64,000 nt of DNA from Lineus longissimus (GCF_910592395.1 NC_088315.1:13809808-13873807); one strand, 5' to 3'. Positions 34,604-46,800 are shown, counted from the stretch's first letter. Numbers and translations are program-made. Notes: generated by a model from the sequence alone, not told the origin.

Positions 34604-35260
34604 AGGTTTTATCTTAAGGTCGGGTGTACTAGGCCGTGCAAATAAAGAAGACTTACCGCGACAGGATTTGTGCGTGCTAGAATAGCGAAAACCGCGTTTT
34701 TTAAAGTATACTATGTAAGAGTTTAAACACAATTAGAACATCGTCAAATTTCCAGGTAGTTAACTAGTAGTTAACTGATGAGACAGAAGAAGAACAAACA
34801 TGCTGGATGGATGATTTGCTCACTCCTTCAATATCTTTTTAACCTAAAATCGTGTAAAGATACAAAACTCTACACGAAACTGTATAAGGTCAGAACTATT
34901 AATCTAATTGGGATTTCTTTACCTCCGTATCAACTTTCACTCGACGGAATTCGTTCGAATGCAATTGTCGCGTCTTTTAACAAGATTTTTAACGGATATA
35001 TTTTATCCCGAAGCAACAACGAATCGGCTGAAATCAAAGCCATGTTGTTCATCAGTTATTGCTATGAAAATCCTGCCCGGCACAGCCATTACTGCTCCTA
35101 CAATTACCAGCCGCGTTTAGCAAAATGTCGACTGCAAAATGTTTAAACTTACCATACAGTATGTTTCGACGCCAATCTATGTACATGTACATGTAGGGCC
35201 TAAAGGCATCGCTTAACCGTAAACTCAAATCTACAAGACGACTCGTTATACATTGTCTAC
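34604..35260. other. No gene recognised
   Basis: A 122-codon plus-strand frame at 34778-35146 has no motif and overlaps another frame. It is probably chance. Confidence 0.4.
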
Positions 35261-35400
35261 AACATAACATAACATAACATAACATAACATAACATAACAT
35301 AACATAACATAAAAACATAATTTATTGTTCTCAAAAATTCCCTCGCGGGACAATATGAGGCTAACAAAAAAATAGTAACAAAAATTTTCTAACATGGCAA
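35261..35400 (-). repeat. (AACAT)10 microsatellite, likely tail of a minus-strand LINE
   Basis: Ten perfect AACAT units occupy 35261-35310. The adjoining sequence on the minus strand ends CGCGAGGGAATTTTTGAGAA then CAATAAATTATG, like a LINE 3' end followed by a short-repeat tail. The LINE body is not recognisable. Confidence 0.5.
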
Positions 35401-37938
35401 TGATTATGATTATGACAAAAAATTAAGGATGGCTTTACAAAATGATGCCCACATTGACCGGGGACGTCGCCTAGCGTTGGAAGATAACACTACCTATAAT
35501 CGAACCACTGGTGTATGTACGCTAAAGACATGTGACTGGACGTCATAGCCATTTGATTATACAGAAAGTGAAAATAACATATTAAACAATAAATTCCATC
35601 ACTCAATGCGTATTACAGTAAATGTTATACTTCATGATCGCGTTTGTACCGCGCTAATAAATTATTATTTTTGCAATATTATTGTTATAAAGAGGTTCAA
35701 AACGAATTCTAAACACCATATTCAATGCTACGCTACCAAGTAAGTTATCAATGACGTTATATGCATGATCGAAATCAGTGTATTGTGGTTCGTGTAATAG
35801 GTTGCCAGTATGTCATGTCATGACCTCGAGCGCACATTTAAAATTTTCATTAGATCTGTTTACCAGTGGAGCAAAATCTCACCTTCGGACGAGCTTTCAT
35901 CATGACGCGCAATTGTCATGAAGAAACTGCAACTAAATCAATCCTTACCAATGACGTTACATTTCTAGCTCGCCTAAGTGAGCTTATCGAGTCTTTTCCG
36001 GTGTTCATCATCGGTCGTCAACAAAGGTGGCACATCTTATCGGCAAGGCAACCATAATTGCTTGGGTCGGTGCAAAATATGGAAGCAGTCAAAAAGCATT
36101 TAAAACAACGTTATTCGTTATTTAATTAGAGATGGTTTAAGAAAAGAAATTGATACCTCACTGTCGGTATTGATTGGCTCACTAGCTCCACCCTCGCGTT
36201 GAATCATATTTTGGTCATATCTCAAGATACCTTCTCTGTCATAATATCTAAAAGCGACAGCAATTCTGGATATTCTGCAAGATCGTTATTTCTGGGTACA
36301 AGATAATTCCGCCTGTCATTGGCACATGTTACTCAGTAGGGAATATTTTTGCCTAATAAAAGTCAGTTCATATACCAATCATCAAAAATTAATTATAATG
36401 CAAAAGGATTGCAAGCGCCTTATTGACTTTCGTGCTAAGTACGTTATCAATTCATTGTACAAGCTCAAATCAGTGCGTCCATTATCCCGGTAATGGAAGA
36501 GAAATAAGTCTCTTCCATTCATTGATCGATAGAGTACTAAAACCGGCAAGTCAAACTCCGATTATTTTGAGAAACCCAATAAAAACCTTTGGGTTCCTGA
36601 AAAATTATGTGAAATATGATATGACATACTACATTGTAAATTTGATCTTTCCCTAAACCCACACCTCATGCAGTCGGATTGAGCTTCTTGTTTTTTAAGC
36701 ACATCATTGTTGGTGTTAACATGAAGATAACGATGTTTGCTTCCTGGATGACATTAGTCTTTTTCTGTTTAGCAGGCCTTCAATCAATGGACTCAGGCGC
36801 TGGAAACATGGGAAACGACACGAATTTTTGTTTCCGAACTGTTTAGTATCAAATTTTGTTGTGGCGTCGGCACATGATATTCCTTTCTGACATATCATTT
36901 GATTTTCTATCTAAATAATATTTTGTACAATTTGCATCAAGTGACCAGCGCGCGAAAATCAGAAAAGGCGAAGGTTTTTATCTTTACATAGTCAGGCAGA
37001 AATTCACTCCCAAGCGAGGTCAGTTTATTATCATCAATTTGATAAGACTTGAATTAGGGCCCTCGGGACAATTATTAGAAACTATCACAGTCTGCTGTCA
37101 ATGACAATTGTTTTTATTCGTACGCGATTTCGCTAATGCATAACTAATCGTGATGACAACCTTTGCAGTAGTTCAGGCAGGCAGCAAGGGTAAATTACCC
37201 GTCACCCCTTCTAATAGCCAGACTAACTGCAAATACGACAACCAAAATTACTTATCTATGAGCGATATCGCCTACAAAAAAATATTTATCTTCGATCGGA
37301 AACCATGACTATCATACACAGGTCAACACAACAAGGCCCTTTAAAAGAAAAAAATACTTACGACATTGGCCATGACCATGTATAGATGAAAAATAGACCT
37401 TTTTCGATTTCGCGCGGTGGCCACTTAATGCACTTTCTATACAGTATATGACAATACTCATTTATCAACAATTATAAAATGTCACCTAAATATTAGCCGC
37501 GACATAGGTCCTGGACTTATATTTTCAGCGTATGCGCAAAGCCATAAAAAGTTCTTAGAAACTACAAAAAAATCACGTAAGCTCTATATCCTCCTACACC
37601 CGAGGTCTAAAATTACTGTTAGTGAGTAGAGATCGGCTGGATGAGAGTCCAACTGCGCTGCCCGCAGTTCTAGCACCAAATCAGATTGTTTTATAAGTAA
37701 TGAATTGAGTTATTGAGTCTTCGCGCCCTGGGCATCGGTTTCCAAGATTTGGTAAATCTATTTTATCGTATGATTGACCCTGAGGTCACAAGTGATTCTG
37801 CTCAGACAGCTCATCGTTATAACCGCGCAAAGCCTATTATCTCAAAATGACACTGTTGATGTACTACGAAAAAGAACGACTGGCTGAACAGTTGAAATGC
37901 GCCGACATTAGACATGGCGTAGAAGGCGCAACAGAGCG
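35401..37938. other. No gene recognised
   Basis: The stretch near 36145-36215 shares TCAATACCGACAGTGAGGTA (reverse complement) with 42605-42630, pointing to a dispersed repeat. No coding sequence is supported. Confidence 0.4.
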
Positions 37939-37944
37939 ATGCGC

Positions 37945-38684
37945 TATGGCAGGCGGAATGTCCAGTTATTCAATAAACTAAGTTTCTTTCGAATAAACTA
38001 GGTTTATTCGTGAAGAAACTTAGTTTTTTCACCAATAAACCAAGTTGTTTGCAAAAAAACTAGTTTATTCGAAAGAAACTAGGTTTATTTGAATAAATGG
38101 ACATTCCGCCTCATGAAAGAACTTAGTTTATTGGGTATTCCCTACTATTGGTCAATAAACTAAGTTTCTTGCAAAAAACCTTGTTTCTTCACGAATAAAC
38201 TAGGTTTATTGCCGCGAAATGTCCAATTAATCAAATAAACTAGGTTTATTGGTGAAACAACCCAGTTTCTTTCAAATCAATTGTGCTTTTTTGAATAAAC
38301 CATGTTTTTTGCAATAAACTTAGTTTATTCATCGACGGTGCAAGTGTGAAGTACCATTATAGCCACCTAGATTCCAGGTTTGGAGTGAGGTAGCCCGGAT
38401 GGTGACGAGGTAAAAAGTATAGGTTAGCGGCAATAGGTTAGGTGGCGAAATGTCCACAACCTATGCTTTTCGGCGAATAAACTAGGTTTATTAAGCATCG
38501 GGGGACAACTTATACTTTTGGTCAATAGACTAAGTTTTTTGCAAAAAACTAAGTTTCTTTCGAATAAACTAGGTTTTTTGCAAACAACTTGGTTTATTAT
38601 ATAAACCTAGTTTATTCGCGAATAAACCTAGTTTATTGCGAATAAACTTAGTTTATTGAATAACTGGACATTCCGCCTGCCATA
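37945..38684. mobile_element. Palindrome-array transposable element, long copy
   Basis: Ends are long inverted repeats, TATGGCAGGCGGAATGTCCA and onward into GTTATTCAATAAAC, with a 6-bp duplication ATGCGC at 37939-37944 and 38685-38690. The body is almost wholly made of about twenty units of 19-21 bp, each a near-palindrome such as AATAAACTAGGTTTATT or AATAAACCTAGTTTATT, separated by TCG, GCG, TTG or CACC. Internal copies of the end word (AATGTCCA or TGGACATT near 38098, 38217 and 38450) suggest nested or rearranged copies. There is no open frame of note. Superfamily unknown. Confidence 0.85.
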
Positions 38685-38690
38685 ATGCGC

Positions 38691-40280
38691 ATGAACTTAC
38701 AACAAAAGCGCCAGCGCCACCGAACGTCTCGCACTCAAAACCGTCACCAGCCGAACTCATTTCGGGCAGAAGGCGTTGCTCAAACAGCAGTTCTGAATCT
38801 TCAAAGTCCTCTGTTATGCATCGAGTATTTAGCAAACAATTAAAAACTTACATGGAGCTAATTAAAGTTCACTTGGTTTCATACCCGCGTTTTGAGCTTA
38901 TGACTGGTCAAACTTTTGATTCGACATTGCTAAATCCTGTTCTACAAAGCCAGGCAACAGAGTGCTCATGACGTCACAACGTTACGTCAGAGAATGATCT
39001 CCGATAGGGATCTTCATTCCTATAATTTTTCGCATAACAGCATCAAACTCATTTATAACAGTTCATCTCATTTAAAATACGGTCAACAGCACTTTGAATG
39101 CAATAAATGAATAATAGTATCAGTGCAGTGCCCTAGTAAGCGCACAGCGCCTTTAGGTTGGGGGAACCCCCCAAACCCCCTGGTTGGGAATCTGCTTTAG
39201 TTCCTTCCGGCAAATTTTTTGTTTTGATAGACAGTTTTCTCCGTGTATCTCTTTAGCAGTAACTCAACTCCATCATCATAATAGCCGGCTAAGAAATGGA
39301 AAATGTCCCCCCCCCGAAAGGTGTCCGGACTATTGTAGTCTGGCACTCTTGCAGATTCTAATGTAAAGTGCAAGCTCTATTGAACTCGCGCAACTGTTGA
39401 CATAGGGAGCCCCCCCCCCCCCCCCGTCTCCGTCCTTCTGACATGTTTTAGCCAGTGCATTGGGGGGAACCCCCTATTGGCCTCTCAATAAGTCCTTCCG
39501 AGCTCGAGAAGAACCCCCGAACCTTCATGATGGTACAGTCCTTTGCCACGTTTAACCCAGAGCGATGAAGAGGCACTCCTTTGATGGTACCCTAACTCCA
39601 ACCTTCAACCATCATTACCCTTCCTTTTCACTGGTATGATATTGGCAAGACTGCCAATTCAAGAGGTCGTACTGGTGGCTTCCTTGAGAGAATTGCGTGT
39701 GGTCGTAACTGGGCAACCAATTCAAGGGGTCAGGGATCAGGTTTTTCCCCCACCAACATGTTGCCGAATGGTTAATGCATAAAAAATTGGTTGGAAAGGG
39801 GTTTTGCAGGTCAAGAGACTAGAAGACACCAGACTGATGAACAAAGAACCTGAGGAACATAGAACCCTCTTCATACCTGGGAGCATAAAAAGCCTGCTAG
39901 CGAATATTGATTATTCTTTAGAAAAAACCAGAAGATCACAAAACTAATAGTACCCCATAAAAACATACATTCCTCCTTAAGGTGTCTTCGGATCCCACCA
40001 CGGCCAATATGGAATTCGTTAAAAAGGTTTATTGAAATCTCAAAATAATTTTGTTTTCTCGAAACGCCTGCCCGTCTTTAGCTTCATTAATTCGGGATTA
40101 TATCCATTTTAAGCATCTTTTGGATATTATTCCTAAAGTCTCAAAAAACAAAACACATATGTCGGGGAGACCCCCCCGAACCCCCCTGCAATTGAAGTTT
40201 GATTAAACAATGTGAATATTCATGTGGTTCTCTCTCGGAGCTCAGAATAGTTGAGTTGCTTCATTCGCGCGTTTATCTCT
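38691..40280. other. No gene; C-rich low-complexity sequence
   Basis: Contains C runs at 39307-39315 and 39410-39425 and repeated GGGGGAACCCCCC-like words near 39163, 39464 and 40165, which suggest copies of one diverged repeat. No coding sequence is supported. Confidence 0.45.
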
Positions 40281-40600
40281 TCTGGCGGCCATTTTAAGTC
40301 AAATTTAAGCCATTTGAAACGAATCCATGGACTTGAGAAACATTGTTCACATTGGATACGTATGCACGTTAACCATAGTAGCGCTTCGCAGAAAAGCCTT
40401 GCTGTGCGCTTATAAAAATGCTTTGCAATTGGTCAAAAAATGTCAGGTTCGACGCGAAAAACCCGATTACCTTTTTGTGCCCGATATACCTCCCAGCCAT
40501 GTGACAATGTTTGAGCGGGAAGACAGATGAAATTGTCACATGGTCACGTGACGCTTGTCAGCCAATGAGATTCACGGTTTCGTACTTGAGATGCGACATT
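40281..40600 (+). promoter_or_regulatory. Possible promoter region with a 67-codon frame
   Basis: GGCGGCCATTTTAAG near 40283 resembles a YY1-type site, and a TCACGTGAC E-box with a nearby GCCAATGAG CCAAT box lies at 40546-40571. Between them an ATG in good context (CCATGGAC, 40327) opens a frame of 67 codons starting MDLRNIVHIGYVC. The frame matches no family that I know. The combination is suggestive only. Confidence 0.22.
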
Positions 40601-40710
40601 TCAAAATGACAACCCAGAATTAATTTTTTTTGTAAACTTTACAAATCTACTGCAGTTAGAAACTTAATTCAAGCATGATTAGGTATACTAATCGAATAGA
40701 ACCATTGAAA

Positions 40711-41240
40711 TACAGGGCGAGTCCAAAAATGCACACATTTTAAAAGTCTCACTGTTTTGTATTTGTGTTGCGATCAATACAATATCTTTCCAGATGCAGC
40801 AATTTCCCTTGCATCTTTTTAAATACATTTCATGCATGACTGCATAGGAGGTAATTAAGGGGTGTAGGTATAGTGTGAATTCCGCCACCTAGCATGTTCT
40901 GGAAAGGAAAAAAGGAAATCAATCCCCTGTTCCTCATTGCACCGACAACTCAGCAAATCATATGCCTGTCTTGTCTGAGAATGCTCACTTCTTCGAGCGA
41001 ACCTGTTTTCATTTCAAGGTCGTCGTCAAGCTGTGATCATGTGAGCTTTGACACCATTAGACAGAACAAATACACCGGAGTCAAGTCCGGGGATCTTGTG
41101 GGCCAAATGATTATCACAACCAGCTTATCCCATTGCTTGATCAACACGGACGACGAAAAGCGAACAGACACAGACGTCTCTGTTGGGCTCAGGACGGAGC
41201 CCCGGACACACAATAATGACCAAATGGGGGATTAATTATT
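40711..41240 (-). pseudogene. Mariner-like transposase remnant and transposon end
   Basis: On the minus strand at about 41106-41077 the sequence encodes WPTRSPDLTP, the block that holds the third catalytic aspartate in Tc1/mariner-type transposases (SPDL.P). It is followed by a region typical of the C-terminal part and, 370 bp on, by a terminus read on the plus strand as TACAGGGCGAGTCCAAAAAT, like the ends of many mariner-group elements with TA targets. The plus-strand frame 40894-41235 is its antisense shadow. The N-terminal half and other end are not found, so the copy is truncated. Confidence 0.65.
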
Positions 41241-42825
41241 CCTTTTCCACTCTAAAATATACCAAACATTTTTTTTAAACCCTGAATTAAAGGAAATGTG
41301 TTGACTTATTTCTTTCAAGCACCTAGCTACCAGGTGGCTCAAGTTAGATTTCTCCTTCACCCTTAAATTATCTCCTGGGCAGTGATGCAGGAAAATCCAA
41401 TGAGATGTATCTGGTACTAAAGATGCAGGAGTTGCTGCTGCATAAGAATAATATGTGAAAGGACATGGTATTGTTTGCAACACAAGAAAACAATCAGGAT
41501 TTTAAAACTCACTATGTAGTGGTCAGCACGCGCCGCTTGAAATTACTTATTTGGTATTTTGCCGACATCTCGCAATAGACTCATGATAATAACGGATTAT
41601 TTACAATGCCCATACAGAGATTAATGGGGCTTTTCTATCAAATCGCACCACTCGTAGTAACGGCAGATAGCGGCTATAAATTGATTCCAAGATCGCCAAC
41701 AGAAAGAAAACAGGACTGGTATCATGAAGGCACTGCATCTAAATAGTATTATTTCATATTCTTTGACGATTCCTTCTGTTGGTTAAGCAAAGCTTCAAAA
41801 ACTGTTCCGTTCCAAATGACTGCCCAGTGTTGAGGCAGATTAATCTATTTCTTAAGAGGGTGTTATGCTAATCAATTGTCTCTATTCAACTCGCCGTTTG
41901 ATGTTTATTGCATCTTAAACATCCAATTTCATGATTTCCATTCACAGTCTAATTCCAAGAAGAGAGAACACTCCATGAAACATAGCTCCCGGAAGTTAAC
42001 GTCGTTAAACCTGATTAAAATTAAAATATTATTTGAGAAAATATACGTTTTTGTCTTTCTCGGACGGGTTGCGGGTTTTTGCTATCAGTATCTCGACAAT
42101 TACTACACATAAACTTTCGACTTTAATATCATATTGTAGGACTGAAAAACCCAAGAGTGCAACCGTACCAAATGCCAAATCACGTATATATGATGTTATT
42201 TAAATTGACGTCAGAAGGCGCCATAATTGATTTTAAAGTATGAAGAAAAGATGATGAATATAAAAAAGTCACACTTCCTATAATGTTTGTGTCAAATTTT
42301 TCAAAAAATGTCATATGACAAATGTACATAAAAATATAGCAAGCCACGAAAATATCATAAATTAATCCGACCAGGATAACTATTCTGTCGAAAGATCGAG
42401 CCACTGAGCACATACGGCCCCTCGACCGTTTCAAAAAATTACAAACAAACCTTAACTAAATTCAAACCAAGATGGCTACTTTGTCAAAAGAATGAGCCGT
42501 GACCACAATACTGTCGTCTACTCGCCCTTTCAGTATGATTAAGGAATCAATATGGAACTGGAGGTATTGCGTAATTGGTTGTCTCATCGAAACCGCGAGG
42601 GTCAATACCGACAGTTAGGTATCAATTTCTATTTCTATCAAACAGTGAACAAGCCCTTCGGCGGGATTGATTGACTAGGTTTGGATGGTTCAATTTTGCT
42701 CCGGTTGTGACAATAACAACCCTGGTGTTTAGTCTTGGCCACCTTCTTTCTGTGGCAAGGAATCATCAGCATGTTTGTGTACGGTATTTGATGATGTGTG
42801 TCTTCCATTAGAACCGTCCTATATA
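41241..42825. other. No gene recognised; dispersed repeat near 42570-42660
   Basis: GTAATTGGTTGTCTCATCGA (42570) resembles sequence at 60006, and TCAATACCGACAGTTAGGTA (42605) matches 36145-36215 inverted. No coding sequence is supported. Confidence 0.4.
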
Positions 42826-43305
42826 AAGTCTATCCCCCGGGAGTTGATGGCGGCAAATGCTTCACACTGAAAGGCAATCAGCATCATATGAATTACTCTC
42901 TCTTAAGCACTGTTTACCACTGACCACATGTGACCTAAAAACACTAAACTCCACTCTATTCCAAGCACGGCATAAGCTATGACTGCAGGCAAGGAATTCC
43001 CCACTAGAACGATGACGTCAGTGTTTCCATGCAAGGCCTGTTCCGAAATCGAAGACCAAAATGATGCTTGACATGCCCAAAATCACAACAGATATATACA
43101 TTTTAAAACACTGCCTAGATGCATTGAAAACCAAACCCTTCTGCACCAAATATCTCTGGACAGACTATGGCGCTACCTAAGAACTTGTTTTTAGCCTGAA
43201 CTGAAGTCAGCTGATGGATATTTATGGCTGCTCTGATAAGCTAAGAACCAGCACACGTTGTGGTCCTTTTGAAGATGCCGCCATCAACTCACGGGGAGGA
43301 GACTT
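42826..43305. mobile_element. MITE with AGTTGATGGCGGCA ends and TA target
   Basis: Left end AAGTCTATCCCCCGGGAGTT then GATGGCGGCA; right end TGCCGCCATCAACTCACGGG then GAGGAGACTT. The arms pair over about 30 bp. TA occurs at both borders. 480 bp, no transposase. Confidence 0.7.
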
Positions 43306-43307
43306 TA

Positions 43308-45196
43308 GTTGGTGGCCTCAGAAGACTCAATAAATGTCAACAAATTAATTTATAGGACCATAGTGCCTTTCAAAGCGATAAGGAAGTTTTGACGCCTTAC
43401 GCAACAAAAATGCACGAAACACACGAAACACTGACCGTGGGTACAGAAAACATTATTGACGTGTGACCAAAATCAAGCATTTGTTGGATTTAGAGGGTGG
43501 CGTGTCAGGTTTGCAGGCAACCAAAACAATTGCGTTCTATATTCAAAACACAACGATATAAATATTTATGTGGCATTTATTACTCTCAGAGTATCACAGT
43601 AAACGGCCCGAGAAACAGAAAAGTAAAATACTGACCTCACAAACCACCACCACCTGAGTATTATACATGTACATGGGCTGAGTCAGGATTAACTGTTCAG
43701 TGGTACCATGGGGCAAATGTGATGAAATTAAAAAAATCCCCGTCATGCCTAAATACTACCTGGAATGTTAGTTATTTGGTTTGCAAACATCATTTTAGGC
43801 TTTTTTGATTTGGAATGATATCAAATAACCGGATTCAGGTCGCTTTTGAGATAGGAACTCCTTTTCTAGATTTTACGGGGTTGGACAGATTCTCTCACAG
43901 GCAGTAAACACGGCCCCGCATCGTTTCATATTCTGGCATGTCTCACGAAAATGCAAATAAAATATTTTAGAATCATTGGAACTTTCTATAATTCATTTAT
44001 GACATTGACAAGATATAGGACTACACTTCTGCAAAGTTTGATGAAAATCGCAGCATTGAATTTTTTTAAATCACGAAAATGTACACAAAATGTACACGGA
44101 CCCTATAGCAGATTTAATCGTGTACTGAGCCCACATCGCTTTTTCTCCACACAATGCATCCATGGAACCAATGGCATGACACAACAGAACGCCCTTTGCA
44201 ACGAGCGTAATTGATACATTATACATGCTATCTATGGACATGCCCTGGGGTTATTTACCTCAATCCCAATATACCATCTTTCTACTTAATAATTGACTGC
44301 GTTCACTGAATCCGCACGTCAAAAAATTCCACTCTCGCCGAAGATGACCATTTATTACCTCTTTGTATAAGGCAGGTGCATCAGCATTGTACACAGCTGC
44401 AACCTGCTTTGAGTACCGTTTTCAAAAAGTGAAAAAACATATATCGTGAGCACTGATGTTCACTTATCGTTTCACAAGCCCCAACTAGCCATTGGTAGCA
44501 ACACACCAAAAATTCGTTTTGCCATCGCCGAGCAATTACCACTATACAAAAGGTTATCATGTATGAATTAGGTAGATCACATCGTTGTTTGTAGTTTTTA
44601 GTTTAGTATTCTTTATTCACTCCAACAAAGAATAAACATACATACAGAGAAAACCGGCCAGGGCGTAGGCACGAAGCATAAAGTAGCCCTCAAAGAATGA
44701 TAGGGGGCCCCAAAAGGACATAATGGTAAATAATTTGACTGAGGTATTTTTCTGTTCTTTCAACAATATACCTGCTTGCTTCAAGATCCCAAAGAAAAAT
44801 AACCATTGAGGAGGAGATGGAGCCTCATTGATACACAAAGTAAAGTACTGTTCAGCTACAAATGCGGCAGCAGACCCGGATCATAAAAAATGATGTTATT
44901 ACATCAACCAATAAAGGGCAATTAATCGAAGAGAAGGTGTTTAGACGATTGGGATCGAGCCCCGCAATCATAATATGGGCTAAGTAAATATTATTGGTTA
45001 AGATATGTGAAAAAAAAACTCCTAAAAACCAAATCACACTTTGTTCTATTGAGGGAAAGTTCATCTTTGCGACTGAGTGCCCATTTTGTTTAAGTATGAT
45101 GCTCTGTTTACCTCTGAAGAAAATTCGGATATCATATTTAAAGCAGTTTCTTGAATAGCATTACGGGGATTTGCCAGTTACGGAATCCTCGGGTTT
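43308..45196. other. No gene recognised; possible LINE tail near 44600-44640
   Basis: The minus strand at 44640-44600 reads TGTTTATTCTTTGTTGGAGT then GAATAAAGAA, which looks like a LINE 3' end, but the frames upstream (44617-44838, 44852-45064) show no reverse-transcriptase motif. Confidence 0.35.
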
Positions 45197-45403
45197 CCGT
45201 GCTGGCTTATTATAAACCGCGAGATGAGAAATCGCGAAATCGCGAGATGAGTAATCATTATTTTCTGCCACAAGATTTTCTACTTCCCTGGACAATAACA
45301 ACCAATCACCATTTCTGATGCTGCTGTCCACTTCTCCATTCAATGATAGCAGGGCCGAAGACAATACAAAGGTTACGTGCAACTGCATGTTCATCTTGAC
45401 CAC
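45161..45403 (-). CDS. Unknown short frame with signal-peptide-like start
   Basis: The minus-strand frame of 80 codons starts MVKMNMQLHVTFVLSSALLS, which has a basic start and a hydrophobic core as in secreted proteins, then a polar stretch GEVDSSIRNGDWLLLS. Its C-terminal third lies in the inverted repeat of the element at 45202-45821 and runs past the element border, so the end is not natural unless spliced. It may be a captured exon or chance. No family recognised. Confidence 0.2.
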   Translation of the reverse strand: MVKMNMQLHVTFVLSSALLSLNGEVDSSIRNGDWLLLSREVENLVAENNDYSSRDFAISHLAVYNKPARKPEDSVTGKSP

Positions 45404-45821
45404 AAAGGTTTTTGCAATTTATCAAGATATACTGTGAGTGTAATACCACGCGGTTCGTGATGCTGCGTGTATCAAGATTATTTTCATGTTACGCCTGGCG
45501 GCACAAGTCACGATACACATGATTGACCGATAACACAGGGCATGCACTTGGTGAAAATCTGGTCATCCCTAAAAATAGCTCGGGATAGTCTGCCCGTCGA
45601 AAATAGGCTATAAATTAGGTTAAATTCCACACATCACAGAGCGGAGTCTATTTCGATTGGCCAATTAAAACAAGGATGGCTCGATATTACAGCCTCGGTC
45701 TCATGAATGCTCGCCTTTTCAGGTTCGATATTTGCAATACATCCTGTGGCGCATGGTACTCTCACTGAGGTTGGCATCTCACGATTTCGCATTCTGCATC
45801 TCGCGGTTTATAATAAGCCTG
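45202..45821. mobile_element. DNA element with 5-bp target duplication
   Basis: Left end CTGGCTTATTATAAACCGCG and right end CGCGGTTTATAATAAGCCTG are inverted repeats with one mismatch, extending into AGATG / CATCT. CCGTG flanks both sides exactly (45197-45201, 45822-45826). The 620-bp body carries one minus-strand frame with a signal-peptide-like start but no transposase. Superfamily is not clear from the ends. Confidence 0.75.
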
Positions 45822-45826
45822 CCGTG

Positions 45827-46258
45827 CTACATCAATTCACTCGTTCTGCCAGTCATTTACGATATTCGAAGGGGCGTGGCATTGGGAGCGTGGCTTAATT
45901 AAAGAGTAGCTCCGGCAACGAGGGTGTATTGCACGAGAAATGATCTCGAGCATTCTCGTGCAATGCGTTTTTATTGCACGCTCAGGTCATTCGATAAATG
46001 TTTCATGCATTTTTCACACATTTCTTTCAAAAAATCTGCAAAGTTATGAAGAGCAGTGGGATTTGCGTCGTCTTATAAAAGCCGGTCCCTGGAGCACTGT
46101 CCGTAATTTTGGTTGATTTTGAATGCATTTTTGATGCATTTTTGGGAGGTTTTCGTGGTCTTGTCTGCCGGATCATTTCACTTAGGTACAATGTATATGA
46201 TAAAAACGAAAACTACATACGTTCGAAATGCCTTGAATGAATTTTTAACTTCAAAGCC
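45827..46258. other. No gene; small hairpin at 45929-45967
   Basis: TTGCACGAGAA and TTCTCGTGCAA form a hairpin around ATGATCTCGAGCA. No other structure. Confidence 0.5.
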
Positions 46259-46753
46259 TTAAAAGACCATCGACATCATTATTGCAGAAAGTGTGTTCCT
46301 CTGCGGTTGGTTCATCAGTAAACTATTTTTCTAAATGTGTTTGATGCTTTTCCAATTTTATTTCAGCTCTTAGATGGTAGAAAACGCATTATTCGTTTTT
46401 TCTAGTACGCACATTGCACAAGTCCTGGCGCGAAAGACCTTTCCCGCCACGTGAAGACGCAACGTAATTTCCATTATCGTCGCATTGACGTCAGAAATAT
46501 CGATATAACACCAAGACGTTACAGGGTAGATCCTAACTCCAGGAAACGCCTTCCCAGTGTATCGATGCATGGAGAACTAACTCGGGTCAACTCGGAGTCA
46601 ACATCGGAAAGCGCGATTAATCAGTCAGATAATTTCCTTTTTCCTCCTTGTGCCATTTGTTAATGGAAACTACTTATCTAGAATGGTAGGTGACTGGGCA
46701 GCCGACAGCTGGGTAATATTGCCCTCAATAATGCCAACGGTCTTAGCTTTTAA
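46259..46753 (+). mobile_element. TTAA-bounded repeat R1, copy B (uninterrupted)
   Basis: Left end TTAAAAGACCATCGACATCA; right part GGTGACTGGGCAGCCGACAG leading to GGTCTTAGCTTTTAA, with a few bases inserted relative to copy C. The 495-bp unit has the same internal landmarks as copies A and C and no insertion, so it shows the empty form of the family. It shares its right TTAA with the left border of copy C. Confidence 0.72.
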
Positions 46754-46791
46754 AGTAATAGTCGGCTTTTTACCGCAGTATGATTCTTCTT

Positions 46792-46800
46792 ATTCTGGTT
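46792..46800. repeat. 9-bp target duplication, left
   Basis: ATTCTGGTT, repeated exactly at 47447-47455. Confidence 0.85.

Noticed and set aside
34778-35146. 122-codon plus-strand frame
   Set aside because: No domain, overlapping second frame, no conserved pattern; treated as chance.
37620-37690. Another tRNA-derived SINE
   Set aside because: A- and B-box-like words are too close together and no SINE body follows.
37945-38684. CRISPR-like array
   Set aside because: Units are near-identical palindromes with 3-4-nt separators and no unique spacers, within a eukaryotic transposon with inverted ends.
40894-41235. 113-codon plus-strand frame as a gene
   Set aside because: Its complement encodes a mariner transposase block, so it is an antisense shadow.
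44852-45064. Minus-strand frame with GLDPNRLNTFSS as a LINE or gene exon
   Set aside because: No reverse-transcriptase or other motif nearby and no splice signals; left unassigned.
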